From positions 85,973 through 149,972 of the forward strand of contig JALMLS010000356.1 of the NCBI GenBank assembly GCA_038496445.1: DNA of 64,000 bases. Reading direction: 5' to 3'. Under the pieces are notes generated by a model. It saw nothing but the letters and a program-made list of their open reading frames with translations. It was not told the DNA's origin and did no database searches. Position numbers and translations under genes: made by a program. Below are positions 46,401 through 57,859 of the stretch, piece after piece (the first letter of the stretch is position 1; each line of letters opens with the position of its first letter). The DNA comes from Trichosphaerium sp. ATCC 40318 (lineage: Eukaryota > Discosea > Flabellinia > Trichosidae).

Positions 46401-47424
46401 AAATTAAAATAGAATGTAGTACGAAAGTCCCAAGGAAGCCATTTGTGAAACGAATAATTGTACTGAAGCATAAGTATAATTGACTTTGAATATTCACTGT
46501 AAGAAATCGTTAACTTGAAGCTTCAACGACTTACGCCCTTAAGGATGATAACCCTACAAGCTACATACCTAAGAAATTCTTCACCACCTTGAAAATCAAG
46601 TATATCATTTGTTGTAACACTGTACCAATCATCCAAAGTTTTTAGAGGCAACTCTTCTGCAACCTAGTTTTTTTCAACAAAAAATTTTTGTCACGTGAAA
46701 CGCACGTGTTCTAGGAAGTCTCTTTGTGCTTTCTTATCACACCATGTAGTAGGACAAGGTACTCCTTAAATAATAATAAGCTCTAGATTGCATGTATTTC
46801 CAGAAAAAAAACCAATAGTTCAACATGAGAACAAACTTTGGAATTCTGGTTCTGGTCAGCGTACTGAATTTCCATGGAAGCCATTTTTTTGTTGTTAGTG
46901 TAGAATTTAATATATTACATACTGAGTAATCGTATTGGCTAATAACATTAAGTACAAATTCAGTTAAGCGGTAATAAAAATTATTCAAAAAAATCATGTC
47001 ATTTGAAACATACCTAACGAGTTCTCTGCCTCCTAAATACCCAAAATCACGAATACGTACTCCATACCAATCTTCAGGCTTTTTAATATCGAATTTAATA
47101 GCAGCCTAGACTCGTTTAAGCGAAAAGGAAGAAAATTCAAGCGTGTCAAATGATTTTAACAGCTTTACTGTCAAACTATGTTTAAACAGTTACTAGACGC
47201 GCATTCACTGGTTTTTAAACATATTCTAAGGCTTTATAGCAAGTTTTAACGGAAATGCCAACTTTTAAACTAAAATGACGTATTACCTCGTCCAAAAATC
47301 GTTTTCTGTTCTCTAGTTTATCCCAGTAGTTCGGTTGAGCTTGTAATATTGTTTCATACTTTATTTTAAGTTTAAGCCCTTGACGGGGGACTCCTTTGGA
47401 TACTAGCGCATGAGTCACGCTCAT
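43450..47424 (-). CDS. Seven-module 'DWY' repeat protein with C-terminal PD-(D/E)XK-like nuclease domain
   Basis: A large gene of many small exons, starting MSVTHALVSKGVPRQGLKL. Seven modules of about 65-75 residues share the pattern DWY.v...di..lGG..ll, a helical stretch, YPeypW.pwkF and nYW. The DWY-type cores are near 47060, 46635, 46205, 45725, 45325, 44810 and 44420 (for example VQDWYSVSVKDIQKLGGGGL and LDDWYKYGYYDIKKVGGAG). After the last module the C-terminus reads LFPKEDIVEEYLL, then ITLDVFIPSLNLGLEYQGEQHY, then RDIEKLILCHEHGITIVAVPYWW. The spaced Asp, E-x-Q and later Lys are typical of a restriction-endonuclease-like core. It ends in a Lys-rich tail. From memory, similar proteins occur in mycorrhizal fungi and some protists, uncharacterised. 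A DNA- or RNA-targeted nuclease is the best guess. Confidence 0.72.
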
Positions 47425-47514
47425 AGGTGCGCCCACACTACGCTCATAACATACTGCACTATTGCGACTTAGTCTCGCTTCTTCTCGGCTTAATGTGAGC
47501 GATAACAAGCACAG

Positions 47515-48524
47515 ATGCCAGCGCAAGGCGCCCCTGACGTTCTTGTCATTCCAACCGCTCGTAAAGACGCTTTTAAAACTGGTCGTTGGACAGTATTTGT
47601 CGTTTTAATCGCCGTGGTTATCGTTATTATTTTACAGCTAAATAAACCAAAGAATACATGTGGTAATGGCGTTTTGGATGATTCTGAAGAATGTGATAAC
47701 GGAACTGGTTGTACACTTTGTAAATGTGATGATGGTTACATGCCTGCCTCTACACTTGGATGTAAACCCAGTACGAGCTTTAAAATAAGGATTTATTTCG
47801 TTTGAGGCAAAGAAAGTTTTCAAGTCTTATTTTGTACCTTCGGTCTCAGTTCCTGCCTTTAGAGTGCGGTAATGGCGTCCTAGATGATAGAGAAGAATGC
47901 GATGGTACTCTTTACTGTACACCTTCGTGTCAGTGTAAACAAGGAACAATCAGTAATGGCAGTGGAAGCTGTGGTACTTTTTTTTGGAGTTTTTCATTTT
48001 ACCACGTGTTTTCCAAAAAAATGCGTCACTACTTTTTTTCTTGACGATGGCGAGTGATTTTTTATTGCGTTTTAGGTAAACACTTTAATGTCATTATGGA
48101 TTTATATGAGGGACCTTTTCCAGAACTGTTTCTTGTAAAGGAAGAACACATTAGAGATTTTTTACAACGAAATGGTGTCTTTGTAACAATAGTCAAACGT
48201 GATGACATTAAGAACTCACAACAGTGTACAGCACCTCTACTATATGTAGTAAGTATATCAACACCCAGAGTAGAAACATACCTTGATGAGAAACTGTGTA
48301 AGGGTACGTGATAAAACACAAACTCTGACAAACTATTTGCTAATTTTCTGGGTTTAGAAACAGCTTGTCAAGGACAAGTCACGATTATGCCTTTAGTACC
48401 TGAAGTCCATGAACATGTAACATTCCCTCAATATTCTGAAAAATGTAATGCAAAACTTATTCCAGTTATAACAAATGGTACAACAATCAAAGCCGATCAA
48501 ACATTACAAATACTCAGTTTATAA
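47515..48524 (+). CDS. Single-pass membrane protein with Cys-rich CGNG repeats
   Basis: Divergent from the nuclease-like gene by 90 bp. The N-terminus is short and cytoplasmic, followed by a membrane helix, WTVFVVLIAVVIVIILQL. Then come two copies of a Cys-rich module, CGNGVLDDSEECDNG...CTLCKCDDGYM and CGNGVLDDREECDGT...CQCKQGTISNG, of the CGNG-x-(D/E)E-CD type seen in extracellular repeats. After an intron the ectodomain continues GKHFNVIMDLYEGPFPELFL..., YVVSISTPRVETYLDEKLC and ETACQGQVTIMPLVPEVHEH, ending LQILSL. It is probably a type II surface protein. The ligand is unknown. Confidence 0.7.
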
Positions 48525-49059
48525 ATGGTAAAAAAATATCTCAAAAGAAAATTGTAGTAAAAAATAAATGTTAAGCGCCAACAAATAGACATAGCATGAT
48601 GGACCTTACTTGAATTGATAAACAATCTGCTGAAAGTGAACCTCCAGTGCATAAAAAACCAACCAAGCCGAAAAATAGAATTTGTTTTGGAAGTGACATG
48701 TGTGTTTTTTACCAATTTAAAACGTTTTCGAAGTCACATATCTCCTCGATCTTTGCTCATAAAGTTCCAGGTGTAGAAGGTAGCGACCTTTATAGGATGT
48801 GTATCAAATCACTTAAGTGGAAGACCTATCACAACAGCATACACCGCTTGTAACTTTGTAAAACGGATCACATTGCTAATAAACGTATTCCTAGCATCTT
48901 GTTCAAGTTTATTCCGAACAACGTTTCTGAAATCTATTCTCTTCTGTGCTTACTGTTAGCGTAAGATACTGTATGTGGTTGTAATGGCACGTTAAAGTGA
49001 TGAATAATATTGGACATATTGTGATTCAAAGTATTTGTTATATCAGAGAATTTTTGTTT
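48525..49059. other. 0.5-kb gap between convergent genes
   Basis: Two 3' UTRs are expected. A plus-strand frame at 48647-48853 has no support. Confidence 0.5.
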
Positions 49060-50085
49060 TTAGTATACAAGATCATGTGGGTGCGTTGATTCTTCTTCGT
49101 CTGGTGACCTTTGTGGTATAACATAAGCACTCAATTTTGCGCTTTCTAGAGATACATGCCAATACGATTCATTCACTTGAACAAGCTTCAACTCACCTGG
49201 AAAAGATTTAGTTTTTTGAAGTGACACATAAAAAAATTATGTCGTACCTGGAACACAACCACAAGAGCTTGAGTTCACTACATTGAACTCATAAACAAAA
49301 GAATGTTGTGCGCCCATTTCTTTACATCTAAACAAAAGTAGGTAAGCACGCGGAAAAGTACAAGAAACGGCTAGCATACCTGTGGAACAAAACACCATAA
49401 CATTCGTAAGGATTTGAGAAAACCATGTAACCAGCGTTTTTAGTACCAAAGAGTCTCATACGTATTGAGAATGACGGAAGGCAAGGTTCAGGGAGAGTGC
49501 TAATACCTTGGCCAAGCCAGGAATACTCAGATGGTACTTCACCCGTCTTTAAGCTACAAAGAACATTATACCATGGTGTTCAAACAAACAAAAAAATCCA
49601 TAAAAGAAAATAACTCTTACCAAGAAGTGCCATTATTTGGGAGATACCCAGAACACATAGCACGCGGTACGATATGTATCTAAATAAAATAAGCGCGAAC
49701 ACGAATCAAAATAACATGAGAAAGCCGTAAATAACCAAAAAGAAAGCATCACGTGGTTTTTACATTGCCATGACAAAAAAAAATAGATGGTTACGTACTC
49801 CCTTAGCTTTGCACATTATGATAATAGTAAGACATAGAACAGCAGCACTAAGGTAGAAAAGACCTATAAAACAGAATAGTCACGTGAGAAATCACGTTTT
49901 TACAACAAAACGCCAAGCTTGATTTGTTTAGGCGTACCAAGAAGCCAGTAAGCGAAAACTTTAATCTTCAGGTCATCACAGAAAATACGCCGTTTATTGT
50001 AACTCTGTGGGTCTGTGTCAGTGTCTCCGTTAATAGGAGACATCGTATTAGCGGCAGAAAGCATCGGTCGGTCTTCTTCTGACAT
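49060..50085 (-). CDS. Type II membrane protein with Cys-containing ectodomain
   Basis: It starts MSEEDRPMLSAANTMSPING, a cytoplasmic tail. After an intron the membrane helix reads AYWLLGLFYLSAAVLCLTII. The ectodomain exons read IHIVPRAMCSGYLPNNG, LKTGEVPSEYSWLGQGIS, RLFGTKNAGYMVFSNPYECY, EFNVVNSSSCGCVPGELKLV and WHVSLESAKLSAYVIPQRS, ending THPHDLVY. Cysteines are spaced as for disulphides. The family is unknown. The intron at about 49880 carries TCACGTGA. Confidence 0.6.
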
Positions 50086-50671
50086 TGCGTAGGTGAAAAA
50101 ATGTTGGTTACACTTGACATATTTCGTTCAGCGAAAATTCAAAGATTGTTAAAGCAGGACCGATGACATTTGATCTTGGTACAGTACTTTTATGTTTTAC
50201 ATAAGTTTCTAGTATACATGTTTACAACATTTTGGAGAAGCCACAGGCACTCAAAGCGTAATTTGAAGCCATAGTCTTAACAATACAAAAAAGTTGTTGT
50301 GTTTGATTTTTATCGCCTTATGTATGGCTCTTGCTATTGTCATTCTTCTCTTTTATCTGTGTTGTTGTGTGTCGTACCACCAGCATGATTTCTTTTGAAA
50401 AGTCCTTTTCTGAGGCAAGCTTTGGTGGCAACTTCCGAAGTTATTCGTAAATCCAAAAAGAAAATCCATTTCACAAAATGTCAGATTCTGGTACACCAAC
50501 GGTAATGTATAAAAGTATAACCGCCAAAAAATCATTGAATAATGTAAGCGTAAATGATACAGGTTGGACTTGAAATAATAAAAGTTAGTGACATGTATGA
50601 GGCAAGCAATAAAAAAAAATTTCCAAAAAATCAAGAAAATAAAAAGGAAAAACAGACGGAGGGTTTTATCT
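50086..50671. other. 0.6-kb gap, nothing recognised
   Basis: AT-rich, with no frame that has motifs or splice support. Confidence 0.5.
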
Positions 50672-51222
50672 TCAAATTGATTCCATTTTCTCTTTGGTTA
50701 CGCCACATTGCTTATAACCATAAGGCATAAAGCGGTTTTTCTTATGGTTTACCGGTTTTACTTGAAATTTCTTTTTCGCCGACGTGGTTTGTACATTACG
50801 TATTGTACTGTTTAAATACTTCGCGTTGCGTACCTTTTCCAACGAATACAAGTGGTATTGCTAAAACAGAAAAAGAAAGCCCTTGTGATATTATAATAAA
50901 GAGATTTAAGCTCATAATAGTAGAGAATATAACACGAGAAGCGTTTGCGCGGACATGAGCTTGATTTGCGTATCTACGTTTTAAACGAGCGGATAACGCC
51001 GTAAGCATCTAATATAATACAGTTTAGAGTATTGTAGAATACAATAAAAGAACATACGAGTTGAATTAAGCGTAATAAGAATGCGCATACGTTAAACGTT
51101 GCGTAGTATTCATATACAATTTGTACACCAAATACATACAATCCCGTGCGGTAAAATGCTGCTTTACCACTGCGATGAACTTGTACCTCCTCGCCTAACT
51201 CTATATCATGTACACGCTCCAT
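50672..51222 (-). CDS. Small multi-pass membrane protein, unknown
   Basis: Exons read MERVHDIELGEEVQVHRSGK, FYRTGLYVFGVQIVYEYYAT, CAFLLRLIQL, then MLTALSARLKRRYANQAHVR, VIFSTIMSLNLFIIISQGLS, LAIPLVFVGK and a basic end VKPVNHKKNRFMPYGYKQCG, closing VTKEKMESI. Two or three membrane helices are likely. No family was recognised. An upstream GTG at 51243 was ignored in favour of the first ATG. Confidence 0.5.
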
Positions 51223-51897
51223 TGGCAAGAGTGTCAACGTCACAAGAAAAACTACTTAAGTCGACATAAGGTGAAAATCCGCTTTCTGCTCTAAGCAACA
51301 ATCCCACTTCTCATGGCGAGAAATCTCATAAAATTCTCTTGGGTTCACTTGCTTTGTTTCTTCAGGTGACTGAGCAAAAAGACATGTAAGGTTTTAGTCA
51401 CGTGTTGGGAGTTGCACCAGTAGCCTAAGTCATTGTGCTTGTAAACTCATAAACTTGCTAAGTTGAATAAACCTTCACGTGTCTTGACTTATAGCGGCAC
51501 GTATAAAGGCTAGCGGATACTTGCTGAAAGCAACTCTAACATGTGTAGTCACTAATTAAATAGTATTATAATACTTTTCCTAACCCTTGGTCTCATAAAT
51601 AAGTACAAAAAATGTAAGTCGTTTCATTAAAGTCAGCAACTGCAACTTCCACAATACCCTATATACCTGCTTACGTGCGCAGTACGACCAAAATAGTAGC
51701 AAGTGAGACTAACAACTGAAGAATTCAAACGTACTTATTGCACGTGCCGTTCCTTACAAGATTTTACACTTTTTGAAGTTACCTTGGTGCGCTTCTTTTG
51801 GCGATAATAGCGTCCGGAATAAAGCTTGACTATGTTAAGCGTGTTAACCATTCGTTGAAACTAGAAGATGCTTGCACAAAGTTAAAATACATCGCAA
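51223..51897. other. 0.7-kb divergent spacer
   Basis: Lies between the membrane-protein gene (minus) and the Ras-like gene (plus). It has CACGTG near 51400 but no coding signal. Confidence 0.5.
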
Positions 51898-52930
51898 ATG
51901 GGTGACAAAGGCAGTAAAGTGGCGAATAGCAAAGGTAAAAATAAATGCCAGGTTTTTTAAACGATTATTGGTGGTTAGCTATTTAAACAAACGTTAGACG
52001 TGCTAATTAGATTCGCACATGCGTATTTCGTGCCTTGGTGGTATTATCGCGCCATTGTAGAGTTTGAAACAACTGACGGTATCATAGGCGCTAAGAACCC
52101 TTCTACAGTAACGAAAGACGCAAATCGCGAATAGTACAAGCACTTTTAGTTTAATTCTTAACGTTGACACGGAATAAAGTGATTTCAAATTTGAGATCGT
52201 TATTGTCGGTGATTTTGGCGTTGGGAAGACCAGTTTGATCAATAGAATAGTTGATAACACGTTTACAGAAGCATACACAACCACAAAAAAAACTGGCGAG
52301 AGTGTACGTTTTACGAAGTGCCACGTGTGTCACTATCTGTCTAAATATCCTAGTTCTTTCAGAGAGCAACAATAATTGATATTGGTGAAGACAGGAGTAA
52401 GCTAAATCTCAATGAAGTTCCTCGTAAGTGACACCTTCATATATTTTTTTGAAGCTTTGACTAAGACTAGACGTCTAACACTTCGTCTTTAGCACAGCCA
52501 AATTATGATAAACCATTCCAGAATCCGTATAGAATGGCTCATTGTGTTGTGATTGTTTATGATTGCACAGAACAACAGACATATGAGAATATACAGACTT
52601 GTTATGATGATATTAAAAGACAAGCAAAAGAGGATGTGAAACTAGTTCTTGTTGCATCCAAAACTGATCTGGTATCTCAAGCAAAAGTCAGTTTTGAAAC
52701 AGCCAAGGTACAAGATGAAATAGATTTTGTAGTGTACACTTGTTGCACAACACTGACTTGATGAAGGTATTTGCTGAAGAACACAAAATGCAGTTATTCG
52801 AAACTTCAGCCAAAACTTCAAGCAATGGTAAACAATTGGTTTATACTCTATCTTACTGTTTTATGTAGTTGAAGACACCTTCCTTACTATGTTGCATGAC
52901 GTTCTGAGGCATGCTAAATCTAAAAAGTAG
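51898..52930 (+). CDS. Divergent Ras-like GTPase with N-myristoylation-like start
   Basis: The G-domain is clear: IVIVGDFGVGKTSLINRIVD (P-loop), AHCVVIVYDCTEQQTYENI, LVLVASKTDL (a variant of NKxD), QLFETSAKTSSNVEDTF. Switch II DTAGQE is replaced by DIGEDRS. The proposed first exon reads MGDKGSKVANSK, a textbook MG-x3-S myristoylation pattern. The protein ends RHAKSKK with no Cys, so lipidation would be N-terminal instead of C-terminal. The join between exon 1 (51898-51936) and the P-loop exon (about 52170) is not settled; frame demands an unseen exon or another acceptor. Confidence 0.75.
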
Positions 52931-53087
52931 CACGTGCTTAAGACAAAGTCAATGTACTTAGTAGTTGTTCTAATATGTTCTTTGGTTATTATTGTTTGTT
53001 CCTACCAAGCACCTTTTATTCATATAAAAAGAAATCAAGCTTCTCGACATGAATTACATGTGTTTTATTAACTTGGCTGCTGCTACA

Positions 53088-54584
53088 CTATACGCAACTT
53101 ACTTGATCTGTCTCAGTAAACACTATCATTTGTTTTTTCTTTTTGTCATAACATGTTACAACAAAGGCAGAACTAATAACACTAGTGAATCCTGCATTGA
53201 ATGTTGCTATTATCAAACAAACAGTAGTTAGTACAAGTAATTGCGTTTGTTTGTTCAACAAAACACTCACGTGATGCCCATGAAAAGGCTTGGTCATGTG
53301 TGCTTTCATAATCAGTCCAAGTGCAAACATCAAAGTCTCCCATTTGCGATAGCTTCTTTATTAGCCTAAAAAAACATGTCACGTGACCAAAAATTATCGA
53401 AACTAAACCTTACACCTTGCCTATAACATGAGTTCTGGAGTACTCGTCATCTTTCATGTATTCTGTACTAGAGATTGGAGAAACATGCACATCTTTTGAA
53501 CGAAATGGAGCAATAGAAATTTGGCATTCATCCACACTGTGGCGTAGGCTTTTTTCATCATCAACTTGCGCCAAGTATGGAGGCCTTATAAATTTAGAAA
53601 ATAGTCTGTTGTTTCATACAACACATACAATTCGTGATTTGCTAGGAAGTGATAAGAAAACTGTGCTAGTGTCATAGAATCAGAGCCAAGAGATACTTCA
53701 TCTTCTAGGTTCTGCTTGCCAGTTGCATGACGTAACATGGTTATTATAGCACATAATCCATGAGACAACTCATTACTTTTGTGAAGTTCAACATCAAAAA
53801 CAGCATAAGTAAGCACAGCCGTCGGATTGACTTAAAAAAAACCATAAGAATCATAAAGACATGTAGTTGTCTTACAGTCAAGAACTATCAAAGAAATGTA
53901 AGCTAATGGTTATTATTAGTTGAGTCATTGCTTACTTCCAAATGAGTTTATACCTTCGATGAAACCACTATATGAGGGTCAGCCACTACATTCAACAAGA
54001 ACTAACAATTAACTTGTGCAAGGAAAAAAGTAAAAACAGTTTCTAAATCAGTGTGACTACTTGATTAAGTTCTTTGAACTAAAACACGTGTCCATTCAAA
54101 AAAGTATCTATTGTGGGTTAACTTACTGGAACCTATCGGAGAACTTGTGTTCAATATACTTAGGAAATTGGCTAACTGTTGAAACAAAAAGTCTATGCCA
54201 AAACTTATCATCAACATCATCTGTTTTTATTGACTCTTCTGTTTCCTTTCTTCTTTCATCCCAAACAAACTTTGAGAAGAAAAATCTTTTCCATATCGCA
54301 TTAGCACAAGCAACCTGAAAGCAAAAAAAAAAGTCAACAAAAAGTAACAAAACAAACAACCGCTTCTTGTTGTTTGGCCTGGCCTGTGCCGGTTGTTTCC
54401 AGTAATGGCAGAAGAGATAATGTATACGTACATCGTGCCAGGCCGTTGAGACAGTTTGAACAGCGCTTACGTCCTCACTTGGTAGGTATAAGAAAATACA
54501 AAGCAAACAGTCGTAATTAAGCTCGTTTGATGTATTATTAAACTTCTGGTGCTGTTGTCGTTTTATTTGATGATTTTTACTCAT
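53088..54584 (-). CDS. F-box protein, multi-exon
   Basis: It starts MSKNHQIKRQQHQKFNNTSN, then the F-box LNYDCLLCIFLYLPSEDVSAVQTVSTAWHD, and after an intron VACANAIWKRFFFSKFVWDE (the usual F-box follow-on, W..+). Later exons in the same direction read FLLNVVADPHIVVSSK, NPTAVLTYAVFDVELHKSNE, DDEKSLRHSVDECQISIAPF, MGDFDVCTWTDYESTHDQAF and TFNAGFTSVISSAFVVTCYD, which look like a beta-rich C-terminal domain of unknown type. Two junctions near 54120 and 53930 could not be made to keep frame, so the model is incomplete or the gene is damaged. Two TCACGTGA sites lie in introns (53277, 53379). Confidence 0.6.
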
Positions 54585-54666
54585 AGTGAGATCTTATCAC
54601 TGTTTTAACTGATATGTATTGTCCCGTGTTGTCCCGTGTTGTAATGCTAGCGCAACGTAACGGATC

Positions 54667-54994
54667 TTGTGGACTTCAAGTGACTTAGTAATCTCAACAG
54701 GTCCTGCTGAAAAAAAAACCTGTGGACCAATTGTTTTGATTGAGTTTTTTCATATACATGCTCGCAAAAACTGTAATTTGGATCATAGAGATGTAAATGG
54801 TGACACTGCACTACTATTATCCTTTAAAATGAACATCTTATTTGCATAAGGCGGCTTTATAATAGCAGATCCTACTATTGGGTAAAACAGTACATATTAT
54901 TTACATTTATGGAGATTGAATGAAGTCGCTGATGACAATGAAGCAGAGCTCTATGATCAATATGCTGCTGAGTATGAGGACACTCAGTATTAAG
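54667..54994 (+). pseudogene. Ankyrin-repeat remnant
   Basis: The frame reads NCNLDHRDVNGDTALLLSF, an ankyrin consensus piece, then AAFIIADPTIG after a stop, and a terminal NEVADDNEAELYDQYAAEYE. Stops interrupt it and no splice model restores it. Confidence 0.45.
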
Positions 54995-55072
54995 AGCTAT
55001 TGGAACTGACAATAAAAAAACAAAGAAAAAGATGTATGAACTCGATAACGTGGTTAAATTTCTTTTATGAAC

Positions 55073-57751
55073 TTAATATCTCAATAGAAATGCATTACAC
55101 ATGTGTACTGACCATGCACGTGCATGAAAAAACAACCATCGTTGGGGTTTTTTAGCTACTTCTTTGTAAGTGTAACTGAATCTGCAACACCTATAACGTT
55201 GTCTATTAGTTCCTTTAAAGAGTTTTAAGTTGGAAGTAATCGTACTAAGATTAGAAGCAAGAACAAACTCTAATTTGAGTGTTGCTCTGGTTATATGCAA
55301 GCGAGTGTACCCAAACTCTGCCATCCTAAAGGATGTATTACTATAGTAACAATGTTAATTAGCTTTGTACCTGTATGTTGACCATTCCGGTTGAGGTCTC
55401 CATCTACTATCTAAAGTCATACCAGCCATTCCAATAACCTTAAAATATATTTAAAAACAGTTAACCGAACTACAAAACACTTGAAAAACTCCAAGTAATA
55501 AAGTCGTTTTGTGATGCATTTAAGGTACTTACAACGTTCACTGGTGCTTCTCCATCGTTTCTACACTTTTGTGACTCAACAGGGCATGTACGCTCATAGG
55601 AGTGATAGTGACCAGCAAGGAATAAATCCACCTAACAAAGTATTAATGGTGTAAACAGATAAACAAACTTCTGTTTTGTGTTGTACTTTATTATCAACTA
55701 GCAAGCCTTCAACATTCTCCTGTAGTTTCTGGCACATAACCCAATCTGATGCGTAGTTCGCTGAAGAATACAAAGGTCTATGAGCACCTACAACAACCCA
55801 AGGAGTAACTTTTCTATCAACAGTCTCAAGATCGTTTTTAAGCCATTTGTACTGTGCCTACAACATCGTTTGGAATTGCATCAAATAAACCATTTGAGGC
55901 GTACTGAATTAGGGGTAAAGTCATGCTCAGCTGAGAAAATAGAGAAGTGCGTATTGCCATAATCAAAAGAGTACTATCAATGAGTTTAGATGGCTCTCTT
56001 GGTGCACATTTAGCTGAGTTGACGTACCCAATCTGTGTCTCTTGTCCAAGGCATGTTGAACCTCTCTTTGGCTGGTACGCCGCATTCACCTCCTACATCG
56101 AGTAAAAATGATATCTGGAAGGCTAGAACATTGCAAAGTTTAGATGTGATATACCTGAGTCGGCACCATAGTTACTCCAAGATGGTTTAAATGGTTGACC
56201 TGGGTAGTCGTATTCATGGTTTCCAATTGATACCATGTAAGGTAACGATGTAGATATAGGTTCTATCATCATGAAGAATTGTTCCCAGCGTATAGCATAC
56301 CCAACTTGATGAAACAAATAAATACCAAAATCAAATTTTGATACACAAAAAAAAGTTGTTATCGTACCTGAATAAGCTATATCACCAATCTGAAGGAGTA
56401 GGTCATAATCTTTGGTTTCTATTTCTTTATTTAGACCTGCTACTACACCTTGCGATCCTGGTTCACACCATCCAGAGCCTACACTCAAGTAAAAATGTTA
56501 AAACGAAAAAAGTATTCGAACCTTCGTTGCATCTAAACGTTCCCATATCACCAAAAGCTAGTACATGTATCTCTTCAGCACCAGGAATCGCAGGCGATAC
56601 AAAAGTACGTATTGGTCCCCAACCGTCAACGTTATTTCCGTATCTAAAATCACGTGTCATTCACTTTGGTCAGAAACAATTTTAAAATTAAACGATGCGC
56701 TAACTCAAGTGTATTGCTGTCTAAACAACAGTTTAAATACCTGTAGAAATACTTTGTTCGAGGTTTCAATGATGTTAACACTACATCATGAAGTTGTCCT
56801 GGATCTCTAAAATATTTGATAGCCACACTGGCGTTATTAACAGCACAGTGATACATACTTTCAACGCCATAAGTTGAAGAATTTCCTATCCGTGTTTCAG
56901 CGTTGAGTGCCAAATGCGTGAGTGTTAATAGATTACCTGTAGCTTGAGTACCAAGACTATCAGTTATCCCGTATTGAACCGTGGCTACCTTGATTTTAAG
57001 GGTAAGCAATGCTTGCAGATAGTTACTGGTAAGGTACGGTACCTCTACTGAATCGCTTGTCCACATAACACGCATTTCAGACGGATCATCTGTTAACGCG
57101 ATGTGGCCTTGCAATGGATATGTCTTTTTGACATTTACGGTATTACTTGTTGCAGCAAGAATGTACGATATGTTATTCCTCCAGTACTTGACGACATAAT
57201 CTAATTTACATTTAAAAAAAATCACCCGAAAATCTTTTTTTTTTCGCCAAATTAACCAATTTTGTGTCGTTTCGTAACACGTGAGGAATGACAAATATTT
57301 TCTCCGTACCTGTACGCATATTTATCATCCAATCAAAAGATACACTTCCGCTGCCCGTTTTCCAGCTGTAAAACAAGTTAAAAAACACAAAACAATTTTT
57401 TGAATGTCGCAAAGTCTCCACAACAAAATATCGCACTCTGGAGATGCCGTTACCCACTAATACTTGAGTTAGTGATATTTTATGCGTTCAATAATCCTTG
57501 AGTGCCTTGTAAGACAAATATTCCGTCTTGGGGCTATCTGGCGGGGAGTAAATAGCGATCCAATCTTCTAAACAAAAGATTGGTTTCGGCAAATATAAAT
57601 CCCTCGTACTTTCTCCAGGGTTGGTTATTCCACTCCATTTTACGGACAACGTTTCTACATCAGTGATGACATTTGGAGAAACTATCAAGGATGGTTCTGC
57701 AGCTGAGAAAGCGACAAAAACTAAAAATACTAGAAAAGATTCCACTCTCAT
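55073..57751 (-). CDS. Purple acid phosphatase-like metallophosphoesterase
   Basis: Secreted phosphatase with an N-terminal fibronectin-like domain. The signal peptide is MRVESFLVFLVFVAFSAAEP. Then come SPPDSPKTEYLSYK, HIALTDDPSEMRVMWTSDS, GVESMYHCAVNN, LKPRTKYFYRYGNNVDGWGP, and the metal-site blocks HVLAFGDMG, LLLQIGDIAYS, YMVSIGNHEYDYP, GAHRPLYSS and LFLAGHYHSYERTCPV. The Asp, GD-x2-Y, GNHE, H and GHxH ligands are all present, so the Fe-metal centre should form. It closes with EFGYTRLHITRATLKLEFVL, as in the family, then about 55 residues that do not match. It probably releases phosphate outside the cell or in vacuoles. Confidence 0.9.
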
Positions 57752-57859
57752 GTTTTTCTGCTTTTATGGCTTAACTGGAGAAACTAAGGTATGTACTTCG
57801 ACAACAAAATCTCATTTACAAGTATTAATAAGAGCGGATGTAAACTCAGTAAACCAGTT

